From Ophioderma brevispina (Eukaryota; Echinodermata; Ophiuroidea; Amphilepidida; Ophiodermatidae), in NCBI GenBank assembly GCA_023653785.1, contig JAMKCH010019712.1, forward strand, positions 62,001 to 126,000: a stretch of 64,000 nucleotides of DNA, written 5' to 3'. Under the pieces are notes generated by a model that saw only the letters and a list, made by a program, of their open reading frames with translations, was not told the DNA's origin and did not search any database. Shown here in pieces: positions 44,110 through 55,689 of this stretch. The translations under genes and the position numbers were made by a program. How positions within the stretch are numbered: the first letter of the stretch is position 1; the number at the start of each line of letters is the position of its first letter.

Positions 44110-46090
44110 ACTGTCGTAATTTCAAAAGAGTGCTAAACAAAAGTAGGTCAGGTTATGTCAACCCCCATTATAACCCCCGGAAACACTGATGCCCTACAGC
44201 TGTCAAACTGTATGTGTACCATATGGGCCTATTGTTTTAATAAAATTACTTGCCCAAACTGTCAGCATATGCCTGTACGCAAATGCACCTCCTCACAAAC
44301 TGTGCAACGGGATGAAGCAGTAATGATGCCTGGTTAACATTCGACCCGTTTGTTAACGCACTGGCGTACCCAGAGGGGGCTTTGGGGGCTAAAGCCCCCT
44401 CAAAGTCTCAAGAAAAAGAGAAGGAAGAAAGAGGAAGGGAGAAAGAAAAAAGAGGAAAAGAGAAAGGAAAGAAAAAAAAGAAGAAGAACAAATGGCCTTG
44501 ATGTTATGGTTTACATATAAAAAGTGTCGGAAGAAGTACCCAAGGAAAGGAGTTTTCACAGTTGCTCTGAAAACCCTAAAACCTAAGGCTTAGGCGGGCC
44601 CCTGGACCCCACCCGTTAGTCGCTCCGCTCGCTTCGCTTCATGGTCGACCCATTCTTTAGTCCAGCCCCACTCAATAAAATTTCCTGGGCACCGACATAT
44701 TGTAAAACGTTACAACTTTTTATGAAGGTTATTTGAAACAGAAGAGTTTGTAATCACTCTCAGATGATTGCAATGTGTGTGCACAATATCTTTTGCAACG
44801 GATAAAACATTTCTTGTTTAAAGGACAAGCAAATACCGGTGTTAACAAAGGTTGAACAAGATACGACCTGTAAATGTTTAAAATTGTAACAACCAAACAC
44901 GACTAAACAAATTCGTAGAAGCCCATCAAATGTATTCTACGCGCAGCGGCCGAGCCTGAAAAGTCCTCTAGTATTCGAGTTACCCCTCCCCACCCGTACA
45001 AACAAAACACAACCACCTTTATTTGAAGGATAAGTAATAAGATTTAAGAAAATGATGGTTGTGGTGAAAATATTTGGTGGCCAGGGATGATTTCATGCCG
45101 AAAATGAAATTTGGGGCTGAAAGTTAAGCGAAATTATTATTATTTTTTTATTTGTAAGGTAAGTAAAACTAATTTACAATCTTATTTTATGGTATCCTTT
45201 TGTATTGATATGGTTTTATACATTGCATAAAGGGTTCAGGAAATACTCGCTGTGATGACACGTGATAAACCAGGTGCTTTTTTAGGAACAAAGGTGATTG
45301 ATTTTTGGGCTAAATTCAAGACCCTTTATATATTGTATTAAAACAGAAATCTATAATATAAATGTCAGAGCTTGATAGTATTGCATGATGTTAAAATTTG
45401 TTTTGCTAAAAAAATTATAAAATCTTTGATATTCTTAGTTTTTAGCTCAAAAACGTGATTTTTGGACCCAAAAAACACCCCTGCCACCAAAGTTTTTGAC
45501 CACAACCATTTCATTATTTTACAAATTATTTAGTACATCTTTGAATAGAAAGTGGTTGCGTTTTGTTGTACCGAGGAGGAGGGTGGTAGACAATTTTTGC
45601 AGTTCCAAACCGCTCCACTATTCGTACGATGCGCTTTATGAGTCCAATATCTGTGAGTTTTAGGTGCTAGAAGGGTATTTAACGTCATTCCAACATTTAA
45701 ATATTGACTCAAGTTCCACTTATGCATTCAGAATCAGTTATCCCAAAATACCAATGTTAAGTACATAGTTTTCTGATAATGACCAACCATAACAAATATG
45801 ACCTTCGAACTTATTCCGGAAGTGCGAAGTTCATAGTACAAAATACAATAAGTGGTACCTAATTCACCTTGTTTGCTCTGTGTATTTGTATACTCTATTT
45901 AGACATAACGAGCACGTAACTAAATCAAATTGGAGACTCTGCGGGCTACCTCTACCATTCACCTATACAGAATATTAGACCGCCATATGCGTGTATATAT
46001 TTTTGCGAGACATCAAGGTAGAAAAGCATTTGATTTCTTTGCCTGTGCGAGAAGACTTTAATCTTCGATGTATTTTACTGGTTTTAAAAG
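44110..46090. other. Intergenic; GA-rich tract at 44405-44490
   Basis: 44345-44405 is a 'ggcgtacccagagggggctttgg' repeat remnant followed by a purine-rich tract. No gene seen up to 46090. Confidence 0.5.
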
Positions 46091-46140
46091 GTGAATGAGT
46101 TCAATAAGTACTTCTATTTGGAATGTAGTGATCATCCAAT

Positions 46141-46255
46141 AGCACTGTGCGTGTTCGTGCGTGCGTCCGTGCGTACGTATGCGCGTGCGTGTGTGTGTGC
46201 GTGTGCGTGCGTGTGTCCGTGTGCCTGTCTGTATGTGTGTGTCTGTGTATGTGAA
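46141..46255. repeat. GTGTGC-type microsatellite
   Basis: Imperfect gtgc/gtgt dinucleotide-like repeats with CpGs. Confidence 0.95.
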
Positions 46256-46317
46256 TATCAGGATATAAAGTAATTTTTCTTCCTAATGTTTTATGATCAA
46301 TATTACATCAAAACCCT

Positions 46318-46471
46318 GTGGGGGTGGTGTGTTGGTGGTGGTGGTGGTGGTGGTGGTGGTGGTGGTGTGGTGGTGGTGGTGGTGGTGGTGGTGGTGGTGG
46401 TGGTGGTGGTGTGGTGGTGGTGGTGGTGGTGGTGGTGTGGTGGTGGTGTGGTGGTGGTGGTGGTGGTGGGG
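46318..46471. repeat. GGT trinucleotide microsatellite
   Basis: About 50 ggt units with occasional gtgtgg interruptions that shift the register. The open frames it creates (poly-Gly, poly-Val, poly-Trp; poly-His, poly-Thr, poly-Pro on the other strand) are not genes. Confidence 0.98.
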
Positions 46472-46519
46472 GTTAATTTGCAAATAATGCACATTCAAAG
46501 CCAGGTTGAATAACAATTG

Positions 46520-47607
46520 TTAACAAAATCTGACCATACTGAGGTGGGCAGTAAGGTCCCACCATCTAACCCTGTCTGTATAATATTGAGCTCTAAAATT
46601 CTGCATTTTAAACAGTATTAAGCTGGTGTGAAATAAAATCTTTTAACGGATTCATTTTCATGAACCCTGTTGTCTCCACCATGTTCTCGGGTATGATTTT
46701 CATGAAAAGTGACTTGAAGGTATGAGTATGATTTTAAAAGTTTCCGCACTCTGTTCATGATTATGGGGGCTAGTGTGAGATATTTGCTCGTTACTATCCA
46801 CTCTGTAGATGATTACCAAGGCTGTCCTCCCCCTTTTGTTTTGCATGATCCACTTTACCGCTCGCATTACTGTTATATAGTTACCTCGACGGCCATTGTC
46901 TGAAATGTGTTTTATGTGATCGTATTTTCAATCAATTTAAGTTTGCCATCACAACGAAATATAATAAACATGACAAAACACATATAAGTACAAAGGCTAG
47001 ACCCACCGCAGGTATCCCACTGAAAGTTTTAGACTTGGAGACAGACAATAAATATACAAGCAAGAATACAATGCAAAAATCAGAGGTAGGCAGAAAAAAA
47101 ACATAATCAAAATCATACTGTACGAGATTTCAAAGTACAATCGTTCACGATTATAGTTCAGACGGCTATTCTTTTCTGAAATATTGTTAATTTAAAATAA
47201 TGTTTACTAAAATGTCGCCCTCTATACAGACAGGAATGGATTTCGAAATAATGCATGTCCATCCTATGTATTTTCAGGAATATTTCCCCCTTCCGAGAGA
47301 TGGGTCATGTGGTATACGTATTGTCGAGATGGCTCTTTATTGCCAACCCAAATTTATCGCTGTGCCCTCTCTTTTTTTTATCCCCTTGGCTTAAAAAGCA
47401 GACGGGGATATTGCGAGGGCGCGAATGTCCGTGTGTGTATGTGTGTTCCAGTTTGTTTATTTTTCGTTTTTCAGGTCTTGTTCGAAAAAGTTAGAAGTCC
47501 CGATGGAAACCATTATTATGTTTTCAGAATCTTCCATCCTATACCTTTGTACAAAGCAGAATGGACAATAAAACCATCCTCCCGAGGCGGTGGCATGAGT
47601 TTTTGAG
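46520..47607. other. Intergenic, nothing recognised
   Basis: No gene. 47430-47490 (gtgtgtatgtgtgttccagt ... tttttcaggtctt) reappears at 49045-49095 just before gene 2. Confidence 0.5.
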
Positions 47608-48478
47608 ACCATGATAGTAGGATTATAAATCAGAATCCTATTCTAGAAGTTTGGGGAAGAAGGTTTGAAGATGTTTTCTATAGTTTGAAGGGTGCCGAAT
47701 CAGAATTTTTGGGTCCAACCTCTGGGAAATGTAGGGAACTTTGTAAAATAAGGGGGTAAAATTAGTACAGGGGTAAATTTGAAATAAATTCAAATTGTGT
47801 TTAAATTTACACCAATGTAATTGTCTCATTACAAGGATTAAAAAAGGTATAGTTTGTCTAGGTTCCTACCTTTAGTTAACAGGTACAGCCCTATTATGGT
47901 TCAAGGTCATTCTGGGGGTAAACGTTACCTAGTGCTCCGATGGTGTCAAATTGTTCGTCTTGCCTTATTTTACAATGTTTGGCATTTGGTTTCGTAATTA
48001 GTGGGCAAAATGTAACAAGGTTCTACATGGTCAATAGGGGTCACCAAAACTTGACCTCAAATTGTATAGAGAGCTGTCACCCAAAGAATTAAAATGAATG
48101 TTATGCTTCAGTATGAACAAGTCAATAATTTGACACCGGTTTCAACAAAATCTGAGCATTGGATATCTTGTGCCCCAGAATGACATTGAACCTTCTCAGG
48201 GCTGTAGCCGTGTAACTAAAGGTTGGAACCTAAACAAACTATACCTTTTTAATCCTTATAATTGGACAAATACATACTACATTTAAACACAATTTGACTT
48301 GATTTCAAATTACCCTGTACTAATTTTACCCCTTTATTTTACAAAGACTCCCGCATTTTCCAGAGGTTCGACCCAAATATTCTGATTCAGCACCCTTCAA
48401 ACTATAGAAAAACATCTTCAAATTTTCTTCCCCAAACTTCTAGAATAGGATTCATGTTTATAACCCTACTATGAAATG
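47608..48478. repeat. Long inverted repeat, about 280-bp arms
   Basis: The left arm 47608-47895 and right arm 48190-48478 are reverse complements with scattered mismatches: catagtaggatt / taaccctactat-type ends, attctagaagtttggggaag / cttccccaaacttctagaat, ctatagtttgaagggtg / cacccttcaaactatag, and inner ttaaaaaggtatagtttgt / acaaactataccttttt. Spacer about 295 bp. No coding region. Confidence 0.9.
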
Positions 48479-48814
48479 AGTTTTAAAAGACCAGGACATG
48501 AGTTTTCTGGGAAGCTATTGATTGGTTGAAGTAGTTTAAGGATGTTCCATTTTGTTGGAGGGGGTATCATGATTTTGGATCTTGCTGTCTACTGTTTTTA
48601 ATTTTTGGAGATTCCTGCTGTCTTGCATTACTTTGGTGGTTCCCGGTGTCTAATGGTTCGATTTCACAGGTCCTTATGTCTAAATTTTCTTTTCACTATA
48701 ATGTTATAGGATCTAGATGCTCTAAACTTAAAGCCAGGTCAAGCCTGCTTCGCTAGTTTGGGTTCAAGTCAGATTTTGAAAACATAATAATGATAAGGAT
48801 GATTTTATCGCAGG

Positions 48815-48918
48815 ATACAATAATTTATCGGTCTCACTATGAGTTTTGAAAATATTGCGCTCGTCACTCCGTGACTCCCACAATATTTTTAAAACTCATA
48901 GCTCGACCGATAAATTCG
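48815..48918. repeat. Fold-back element
   Basis: ttatcggtctcactatgagttttgaaaatattg and its near reverse complement (caatatttttaaaactcatagctcgaccgataa) flank a short ctcgtcactccgtgac loop. Confidence 0.9.
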
Positions 48919-49002
48919 TGAATCATACTCAAATCATCCAATATTATATCAGACATGGGGTTTAGATGAAGTAGGGGTTCCTTCATATGTGGATGATGTC
49001 AA

Positions 49003-49038
49003 AGGTCATAGACCACGGTCAAAGGTCATCTGAGGTCA
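49003..49038 (+). promoter_or_regulatory. AGGTCA cluster with a DR4, upstream of gene 2
   Basis: AGGTCA occurs at 49003-49008, 49023-49028 and 49033-49038. The last two are direct repeats separated by four bases (DR4), a spacing bound by nuclear-receptor heterodimers with RXR in animals. The cluster is about 150-185 bp upstream of the gene 2 start codon. Function is inference only. Confidence 0.3.
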
Positions 49039-49186
49039 TGTTGTATGTGTATGTATGTGTGTTCCAGTTTGGTCAGGTTTTCATTTTTCAGGTCTTCTTC
49101 GTTTTATCCATAACTGAAGTTTTATTATTTTCTTTTTTTTTTAATATGTGCAAGGATTTAATAGATGTAACTGACCCCGCTTTACA

Positions 49187-49253
49187 ATGGCGAAGCACCA
49201 TTACCATGCAAGATTACTCGCACTGGTTGCTATAGTAAACGCAAGTGATTTAG
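49187..49253 (+). CDS. Gene 2 exon 1: signal peptide
   Basis: ATG at 49187; donor gtaagt directly after 49253. Twenty-two codons, MAKHHYHARLLALVAIVNAS then DL: a short positively charged start, a hydrophobic core LLALVAIV and a small-residue cleavage region (VNA-S). Exit phase 1 matches the Ig exon at 53721, giving DL-V-IDPVG across the junction. That parallels gp130, whose mature protein also begins close to a 'LDP.G' Ig strand. An in-frame upstream ATG was not required. The promoter was not identified apart from the AGGTCA cluster. Confidence 0.75.
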
Positions 49254-49394
49254 GTAAGTGAAAGCAGAAGAGTTATAACCAAAGAGGTTCTATATAGATA
49301 GAGAGGCAAAACGTTACGTCATCTTTAGAAATTCATCGTCTCGCATGTTTTGCCGACCACAAAGAAAACATAGAGTACCAACAATAGAAAGCAA

Positions 49395-50010
49395 TGGCTG
49401 CCTCCGCTTCTTCCACATACTGTGGGTGCCGCTTTGCATATACACTAATCGGTAGTAATATAAATTGATGTATGTGTTAGAGGTGGCCAGGTGTAATAAT
49501 TCGCCATCGAAGTGGTTACATAACTCCCTGGTTACTGGATCACGCACCTTTTGGAATGTTATTGCAGGCCGTAGACTTTGTGTAGTGATCATTTCGATCG
49601 TGGTGCATGACTCAAAAGCGTGATCCAGTTGACATTGTAACGACCGGATTACACGTAACACTTCGCTAGCGAATAGTGTACCTGGATCATTGTGCTCAGG
49701 TACTCACTCACTTAGGTGCTTAGGCGCGCTTAGGTGAAAAGATGTATTCATTGAGGCGGTTTATTTAAATCAAGACGACTGACGTGTCATTTCATTCGTC
49801 GTGTGGCCATGGGTAGGACAAAGTTTAACCACCCAATAGCACCCAACATCCAACAACTGGGATATTTTGCCGGATTGTTTGGATCGAATTGACAATTACT
49901 TGTGTGTCTACAAGCAACCCAACTAATAAATTATTCGTGCAATATTCAAAATATCAGCGCCAGCACGGCCGACTGTTTTGAATGGGCTTACACCCCCTTG
50001 GTTATAACGT
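49395..50010 (+). repeat. Segmental repeat R5, copy 1
   Basis: Matches 54120-54565 over most of its length: ccgcttcttccacatactgt, gttagaggtggccaggtgt, ggtgcttaggcg, catttcattcgtcgtgtggccatgggtagg, and ttgaatgggcttac. About 160 bp (49500-49660) is absent from the second copy. Non-coding. Confidence 0.88.
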
Positions 50011-50289
50011 TTTGGTATAATGTGACAAAATAGCGGGAACTGAAACCGGTTTTTCATCTGGCAATTCGGTTCGCGTGAAGCACGAGAGCAAGCACGAGAG
50101 GATCACTCTTTGTTTTTCAGTAATAAGCGCCACTTTGTCTGGACATAAACATAGTAAACACATCCGGTGGCAAAACAACTCAAATTGTGGCAAAATAACC
50201 TGGGTAAACATACTCCAACCATGTCATACGTCAACGTCATTTTTGCCCTGCGAACCGATAGGGCTTTTGCACGGCAGGTCAATAAATTA

Positions 50290-50320
<31 letters not shown>

Positions 50321-51269
50321 CCCAAGCATGCAGAGAAATACAAAGGAATCACCGGCCGAAATAGCTGAAAAGTTCAGGTGAACCAGGTGAATGCATTGTA
50401 TTCTTCTCAGCTTGGTGATCTGGTGGGACAAACAAAAAGTCCTAACATAATGCGCTTGTCAAGGGCCCTATTCCGGACAAATCGTTAATAATAGCATCAC
50501 AATTCCAAAATGGTACAATTGCCCCGGGTGTTGATAACAGGTACGGCCGACGTATTACATGTGTACAAACACGGCTGTTTTGGTCTATAGCTGTGCAGTG
50601 TTGGGACAGTTCCAGTTTAATAGAGGATTCCGAAAGAGTGTAAACAGTGTGAGTACAGTGATTATTGATTATGTAATCATGGTAATTAATGATCTGCTAA
50701 CACTTCTGACACTCGGCGTTAAACCATTTCACGTACTCAGTGATAATCAATAAACAACTTTATTGTTACCAGCAAATTATTTGTTACCAGCAAAATAATG
50801 ATGGGGACACTATTTTTGCACGAAAGAATCATAATATGATATGTATATAGGAGTTGACTAGGGATTTGTGGGCTTATTCGTATAGGGTTTGATTGATTAG
50901 CTTTGGATTGATTACTGTTAATACAGGAAATACGCAAGTACTCACCCAGAAGTGTTACACTGATTCCTGGTTCTGCTCATGGACTAATATTATGTTGATC
51001 ATTCCTCAGCGACGTGCCATTAGATCACAAAGACTGGTTTACTCAGGAAGCTTTAAATTGGCTTTCTGCTGTAATTCAGTGTACTATGGGAAGACGATAT
51101 TTGAGGTTATAATTACGGGTCATGCATTGTAAATCGTTGGCACCTACTGCCACGCCAGCATACAACATGAAATTTTAAAAGAAGCCCACCCCCCCCCGCA
51201 CCCTCAGGATTTTCAATATTTTCGTCATTTAAAAGAGTGAGTCCAACTCATTTATGTAGACAGGTAAAT
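50011..51269. other. Gene 2 intron 1 sequence, nothing recognised
   Basis: No exon. A run of about 26 A at 50297-50322, and duplicated gcaaattatttgttaccag words at 50770. Confidence 0.5.
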
Positions 51270-53520
51270 CCAGGGAAAAAAGCCATTTTTTTTTTGTGTG
51301 GGCGTCAACTTTCTCAACGGTTTTATGTTCCTTAAATCTCAAACTCTTTCAAATAAGCTTTGGGGACACCCTAAATTGTTCCTAAACCCCAGATGGCGGC
51401 CTAAATTACAAATTTGCCGCCAAAAAGTACATAAATTACATTAAAAAAGTAGGTGGAAAAGTGTCATTTTCAGATTTTTCTGGTTCTTGATATCCTTGAC
51501 CTATGTGCTTTAAATCCAGCTGAAGCACTACTCATGAATTTATATCAAATCCAAGATGGCGGCCAAAAATCCAAAACTATGTGGATAAGATTACTTAATT
51601 TGAGCGATTCGCCTATTCAAGTTCCCCTTTTATGATTTTTCTGGTGGATGTGTTTACTCTGAACTTCATACTTTCTATTTGCCTGAGCTTACCGGCTACC
51701 TAATATTTAGTCTCAAATCCAAGATGGCCACCAAAATGGGAAAACCCAAAATATTTTACTTGGTGTATAGTGTAGTGGAGCTTCCATTACAAGTTAATTC
51801 AGTTGATCGCTCATCTTAAAGATATATCTTCACCCATCACTGGAACGCCATCCATTATAGGCTCTGAATCCAAGTGGCGGCAAAAATTCCAATTGGCCGT
51901 CAAAAAATTACATTAATACATAATAAAGTAACTTGGAAACTGTTATTGCAGATTTTCAGTGGTTCTGATATCATTGACCTAAGTACTTAAAAGTAGCTGA
52001 AGCACTGCTAATGATGAATATCAAAATTCAAGATGTCGGCCAAAATTCAAAATATCTAAATTTTAAAAAAAAAAAAAAAAAAAAATGCATATTAATTTTC
52101 CATTTCAAACCTTTTTTACTGGATGTTTACTCTAAATGTATACTCTATGTGCTGAGATTACAGGGCTACCTAATATTTCGTCTCAATCCATGATGGCCGC
52201 CAAATGGCCACCACAATTATCTTAATAACTTGAATAGTGTATTGGAGCTTCAAACATACCATAAAATGAACTTGACATGATTGCTATGTATGCTTATGGA
52301 AAATTAGGCATAATGAGTATACATAAGAGGCCTCTAGTGCCAAATAAAACCCATGTTCCCAAAAAATTTTTTTGCGCAAAAGAACTGGTACAATTAAATT
52401 TGATGAGGAATAGGGGATTTTTGGCCAGCCATTTCAGATTCAGGCCGCCATATTGGATTCACGACCCTATAATCGATACTGTTGTGTGAATTCGAAGGAT
52501 ATATCTTAAGGAGGAGAGAGCTACTGAATTTACTGGTAATCGGAAGCTCCCTCAGTTACACACACACCTAATTAAGATATTTGGTGGCCTTTTGGGCGGC
52601 CATTTGGATTGAGAAGATTATATTAGTCGCCTGTAAACTCAGGACATACAGTATAACTTAGAATATTTTTTTTTTTTTTTTTTTAAAAAAAACACGCAAA
52701 ACAAAGGTTGTAATGGAAATTTAATAGCAGTTATAGTTAACGTAATTTTATACCTAATTTGATTTTGCGCCATTATTGATTTTGAGATGAAGACATGGTA
52801 GGCTCAGTGGATTTTAAGTACTTAGGTCCAAGGATAGCAGAACAACTTAAAAAAATATGCAAATAACGGTTTTCAAGTTACTTATTATGTAATAATGTAA
52901 TTTTGACGGCCAATTGGGAATTTTGGGTCCGATCTTGGATTAAAGCGTATAACGGATGGCAGTTTCAGGGGAATTTGAAAAGGAATCCATCTTTAGGATG
53001 GACAATCTACTGAATTAACTTGTAATCGGAAGTTCCCATGCACTATACAACTAAGTAAATAATTTGGTACCCATTTTGGTGGGCCATCTTTGATTGAGCA
53101 CTAAATATTAGTAGCCTGTACGCTCAGCAAATAGAGTATAAGTTCAGAATAACACATTCCAGCCAGAAAAAGTATAAAAAGGGGAATTCTTAATAGGCCG
53201 TATAGTTCAAATTAAGTATTTTATCCCCCTAATTGGATTTGACCGCCATCTTGGATTGAGATCAAATCAAGAGTAGTGATTCAGCTGGATTTAGTAGTAG
53301 GTCAAGGATATCAGAAACACCGGCCAAAAAATCTGAAATGACAATTTGCAACATACCTATTATGTAATTAATGTAATTTTTGGTGACCAATTGTTAAAAA
53401 ATTTGGCGCATCTTGGATTCTAGAAAAGTTGAGGGTTGTCCCCAAGCTATTGAAAGAGTCATGAGGTAGGAACATAAAACCGTTTGAGAAAAAAATTGAC
53501 CCCACAAAAATGGCGTTTTC
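51270..53520. repeat. 2.2-kb long inverted repeat built of 'AAGATGGCGGCC' subunits
   Basis: Outer ends are inverse: cgtcaactttctcaacggtt...atgttcc (51304 onward) against ggaacataaaaccgtttgag (53470 onward), and tggggacaccctaa / gggttgtcccca. Within the left half the words aagatggc(g/c)(g/a)ccaaaa recur about every 170 bp in one sense (51390, 51560, 51720, 52030, 52190). In the right half the inverse (ttggcggccatnttggatt) recurs (52440, 52590, 52915, 53080, 53245, 53410). No coding region. Lies in intron 1 of gene 2. Confidence 0.85.
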
Positions 53521-53720
53521 CTAGATGATTAAACATGGTCTAATGTGAGTACAATGTATAATATGTATATTATGTTTTCCCAGTCCTAGTCTTATCGTTT
53601 GGGGAATATAAAGTAAAGGAATTTTATATTTGTGAAAGATGCGCCTGTGTCATTTTAATATGCATAAATAACAATGCTAATTGCTTAGTATGATTTTAAT
53701 TTATTATTTGCTACCAACAG

Positions 53721-53988
53721 TTATCGATCCAGTTGGCCCATTCGTGAAACCAGGCTCTGATTTAAATATAACATGTACGTGCAATAGCCCTGGCGTAGTT
53801 AAGAACTTGTGTGGATGGAAAACTACGCGGAGCTTCCAAAGAATAGATACATCATTAAATGAAACGAAATCCCAGCTAGCTATACTGTATAACCTCCATT
53901 GATGATCACGAACACGACACTTATAGCTGGCTGTTTTGAAAGTAATCAGCTCGACTGTTATGCGTACGTTACTTTGGTATCAGTGCAA
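53721..53988 (+). CDS. Gene 2 exon 2: Ig-like domain (two apparent indels)
   Basis: Acceptor tgctaccaacag precedes 53721; donor gtaaga follows 53988. Entry phase 1. The first part reads IDPVGPFVKPGSDLNITC, TCNSPGVVKNLCGWKTTRS, then NETKSQLAILYNL. A stop follows in frame, but in the next frame the text continues as SIDDHEHDTYS, and after a second shift as FESNQLDCYAYVTLVSVQ. That order (B-strand Cys, C-strand Trp, 'IDDHDTYS' before strand F) is a C2-type Ig domain like the N-terminal domain of gp130. The shifts are one base near 53892-53897 and one in a T-run at 53934-53937. Where the F-strand Cys is expected the text reads Trp. Either sequencing indels or a dying exon. Confidence 0.78.
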
Positions 53989-54119
53989 GTAAGATGAACT
54001 TTGTTTTTTAATTCACTTTACAAATGTGAACATAGTAATTTAATTATTTCCGCTGTGGTTTTGATTGAATAATTCTATGGAATTCTGGTTAGTAGGTTAC
54101 ATACAAAACTAAAGCACAT
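53989..54119. other. Intron sequence
   Basis: Nothing recognised before the segmental repeat copy. Confidence 0.5.
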
Positions 54120-54565
54120 GGCTATGCTCCGCTTCTTCCAAATACTGTGGGTGCCGCTTTGCTATAAACTAAATCGTAGTGATACAAATTGATGTAGTGT
54201 TAGAGGTGGCCAGGTGTCTGTAATAATGTGCACCTGGATCATTGTGCTCAGATACTCAATCGCTGAGGTGCTTAGGCGAGCTTAGGTGAAAAGATGTATC
54301 ATTGAGGCGGTTTATTAACCAAGACGATGACCGTGTCATTTCATTCGTTGTGGGGCCATGGGTAGGAAAAAAATTTAAACCACCCAATAGCACACAACAA
54401 CCAACACTGATATTGCCGGATTATTGTTTAGAGATTTGACATTATGTGTGTTTATACAGCACCCAAAAATACAATAATATTATTCCGTTGCCGCTAGTAT
54501 TCAAAATTGTCATCGCCCAGCACGGGACGACTGGTTTTGAATGGGCTTAACCCCCTTGGAAAGAA
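54120..54565 (+). repeat. Segmental repeat R5, copy 2
   Basis: Second, shorter copy of 49395-50010 in the same orientation, placed in the next intron so that the two copies bracket the Ig exon. Confidence 0.88.
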
Positions 54566-54728
54566 GAACCCCTTCCTCTTACACGACAAAAAAGGCAAGA
54601 CATTTCAAATGCATGAAATTGCGCAAATATTTGATTTCTCGCCTGCTGGTGGCTGTTACAACGTACATAATGTGTTATTTTGTCTCCGAAGATCACCCGG
54701 ACCGGTTCACAGATTTTCAATGCATAAG

Positions 54729-54813
54729 CCGGAAATAATCGATCTTATGGTGTCAATGAAGGAAGGGAATTCTACTAATATCAGAGTGAATTACAGTTTC
54801 AAATATTCGGCCC
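54729..54813 (+). CDS. Gene 2 exon 3: start of first receptor (FN3-like) domain
   Basis: Acceptor candidate tgcataag before 54729; donor gtaagt after 54813. Phase 0 to 1. Translation PEIIDLMVSMKEGNSTN, then IRVNYSFKYSA. Joined to the Ig exon this gives VSVQ-PEIIDLMVSM, matching the gp130 Ig-to-CHD junction (a short linker, then 'P.NL.C...G....C.W'), although the usual cysteines and Trp are replaced. NST is a possible N-glycosylation site. An alternative acceptor at 54691 would add SPGPVHRFSMHK but does not keep phase. Confidence 0.6.
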
Positions 54814-55689
54814 GTAAGTTCGCTATTTACCTCTTATTTTGTCACTTGTTTTTGTTCTTGCTTTCGGAACTCACAAGCATACACCAAATAAAAAATCGAC
54901 AAAATGTTGAATTTTGACTACTTTTTGGTCTAATCTTAAAAACGCCTATATCATTATTCACATAAACTTTTGCGGAATTTGCTTCCCCAGAGCATAATAA
55001 TCAGGGGCGGCGCAGGGGCAGGGGGTAGCACCCCTGAGATTTCCAAAATCAGGATTGTAAGCAATAAATGGTAAAAATTAGGGGTTTTAGCTATATGAGT
55101 TAATCGTGAAATGTTTCGCCCCTCCTATTACTTCATGGGATCGAGAGAGAAAGATGTTGCATAATGAGATTGTTACGCAATCGGCGAAAGTAACTGATGT
55201 GCCAGTAATATTGTCTAATGTATACCTTTCAGATTTGTCACGTGCAAATTTGCCAATTGATTGTTGAAATGAATAAATGTCATACAATTTCTTTTCCTAA
55301 ATATAAGTGACCAGTAGATGTAATCATGCTGCATTGACTCGAGCAAATAATCGCACTGTTGAATCCAGTAAATCCGCTCGGTATTGCAGAGAGGATAAAG
55401 CACTACAAAGTAGATGTTCAACTGTATGGATAAAAAGGGAATTTCAGGTGCTCATCACAGACTTAAGATCGAGCATCATAATTGTTTTTGCATGACGCAA
55501 AGCGCAAGATATCGTCCTCTTTCACGAATATAAATAAATCTTAGGCTTCTACTGTGCGTTTTATTAACTTGACCATAGATGTCATCATTTTTCCGAAAGG
55601 AAAAAAAGATGAACAAAAAATACATTGAAAGAAAGTGTTTGGCAGACTTTGTGACATAACATCTTGGTGCAGAAACGAAACTGAACTTA
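54814..55689. other. Intron sequence, nothing recognised
   Basis: No exon found; a 'ggggcggcgcaggggcaggggg' repeat-like start near 55000. Confidence 0.45.

Noticed and set aside
46283..46516. Open frames encoding poly-Val/Trp/Gly and poly-His/Thr/Pro
   Set aside because: They are created entirely by the GGT microsatellite on both strands.
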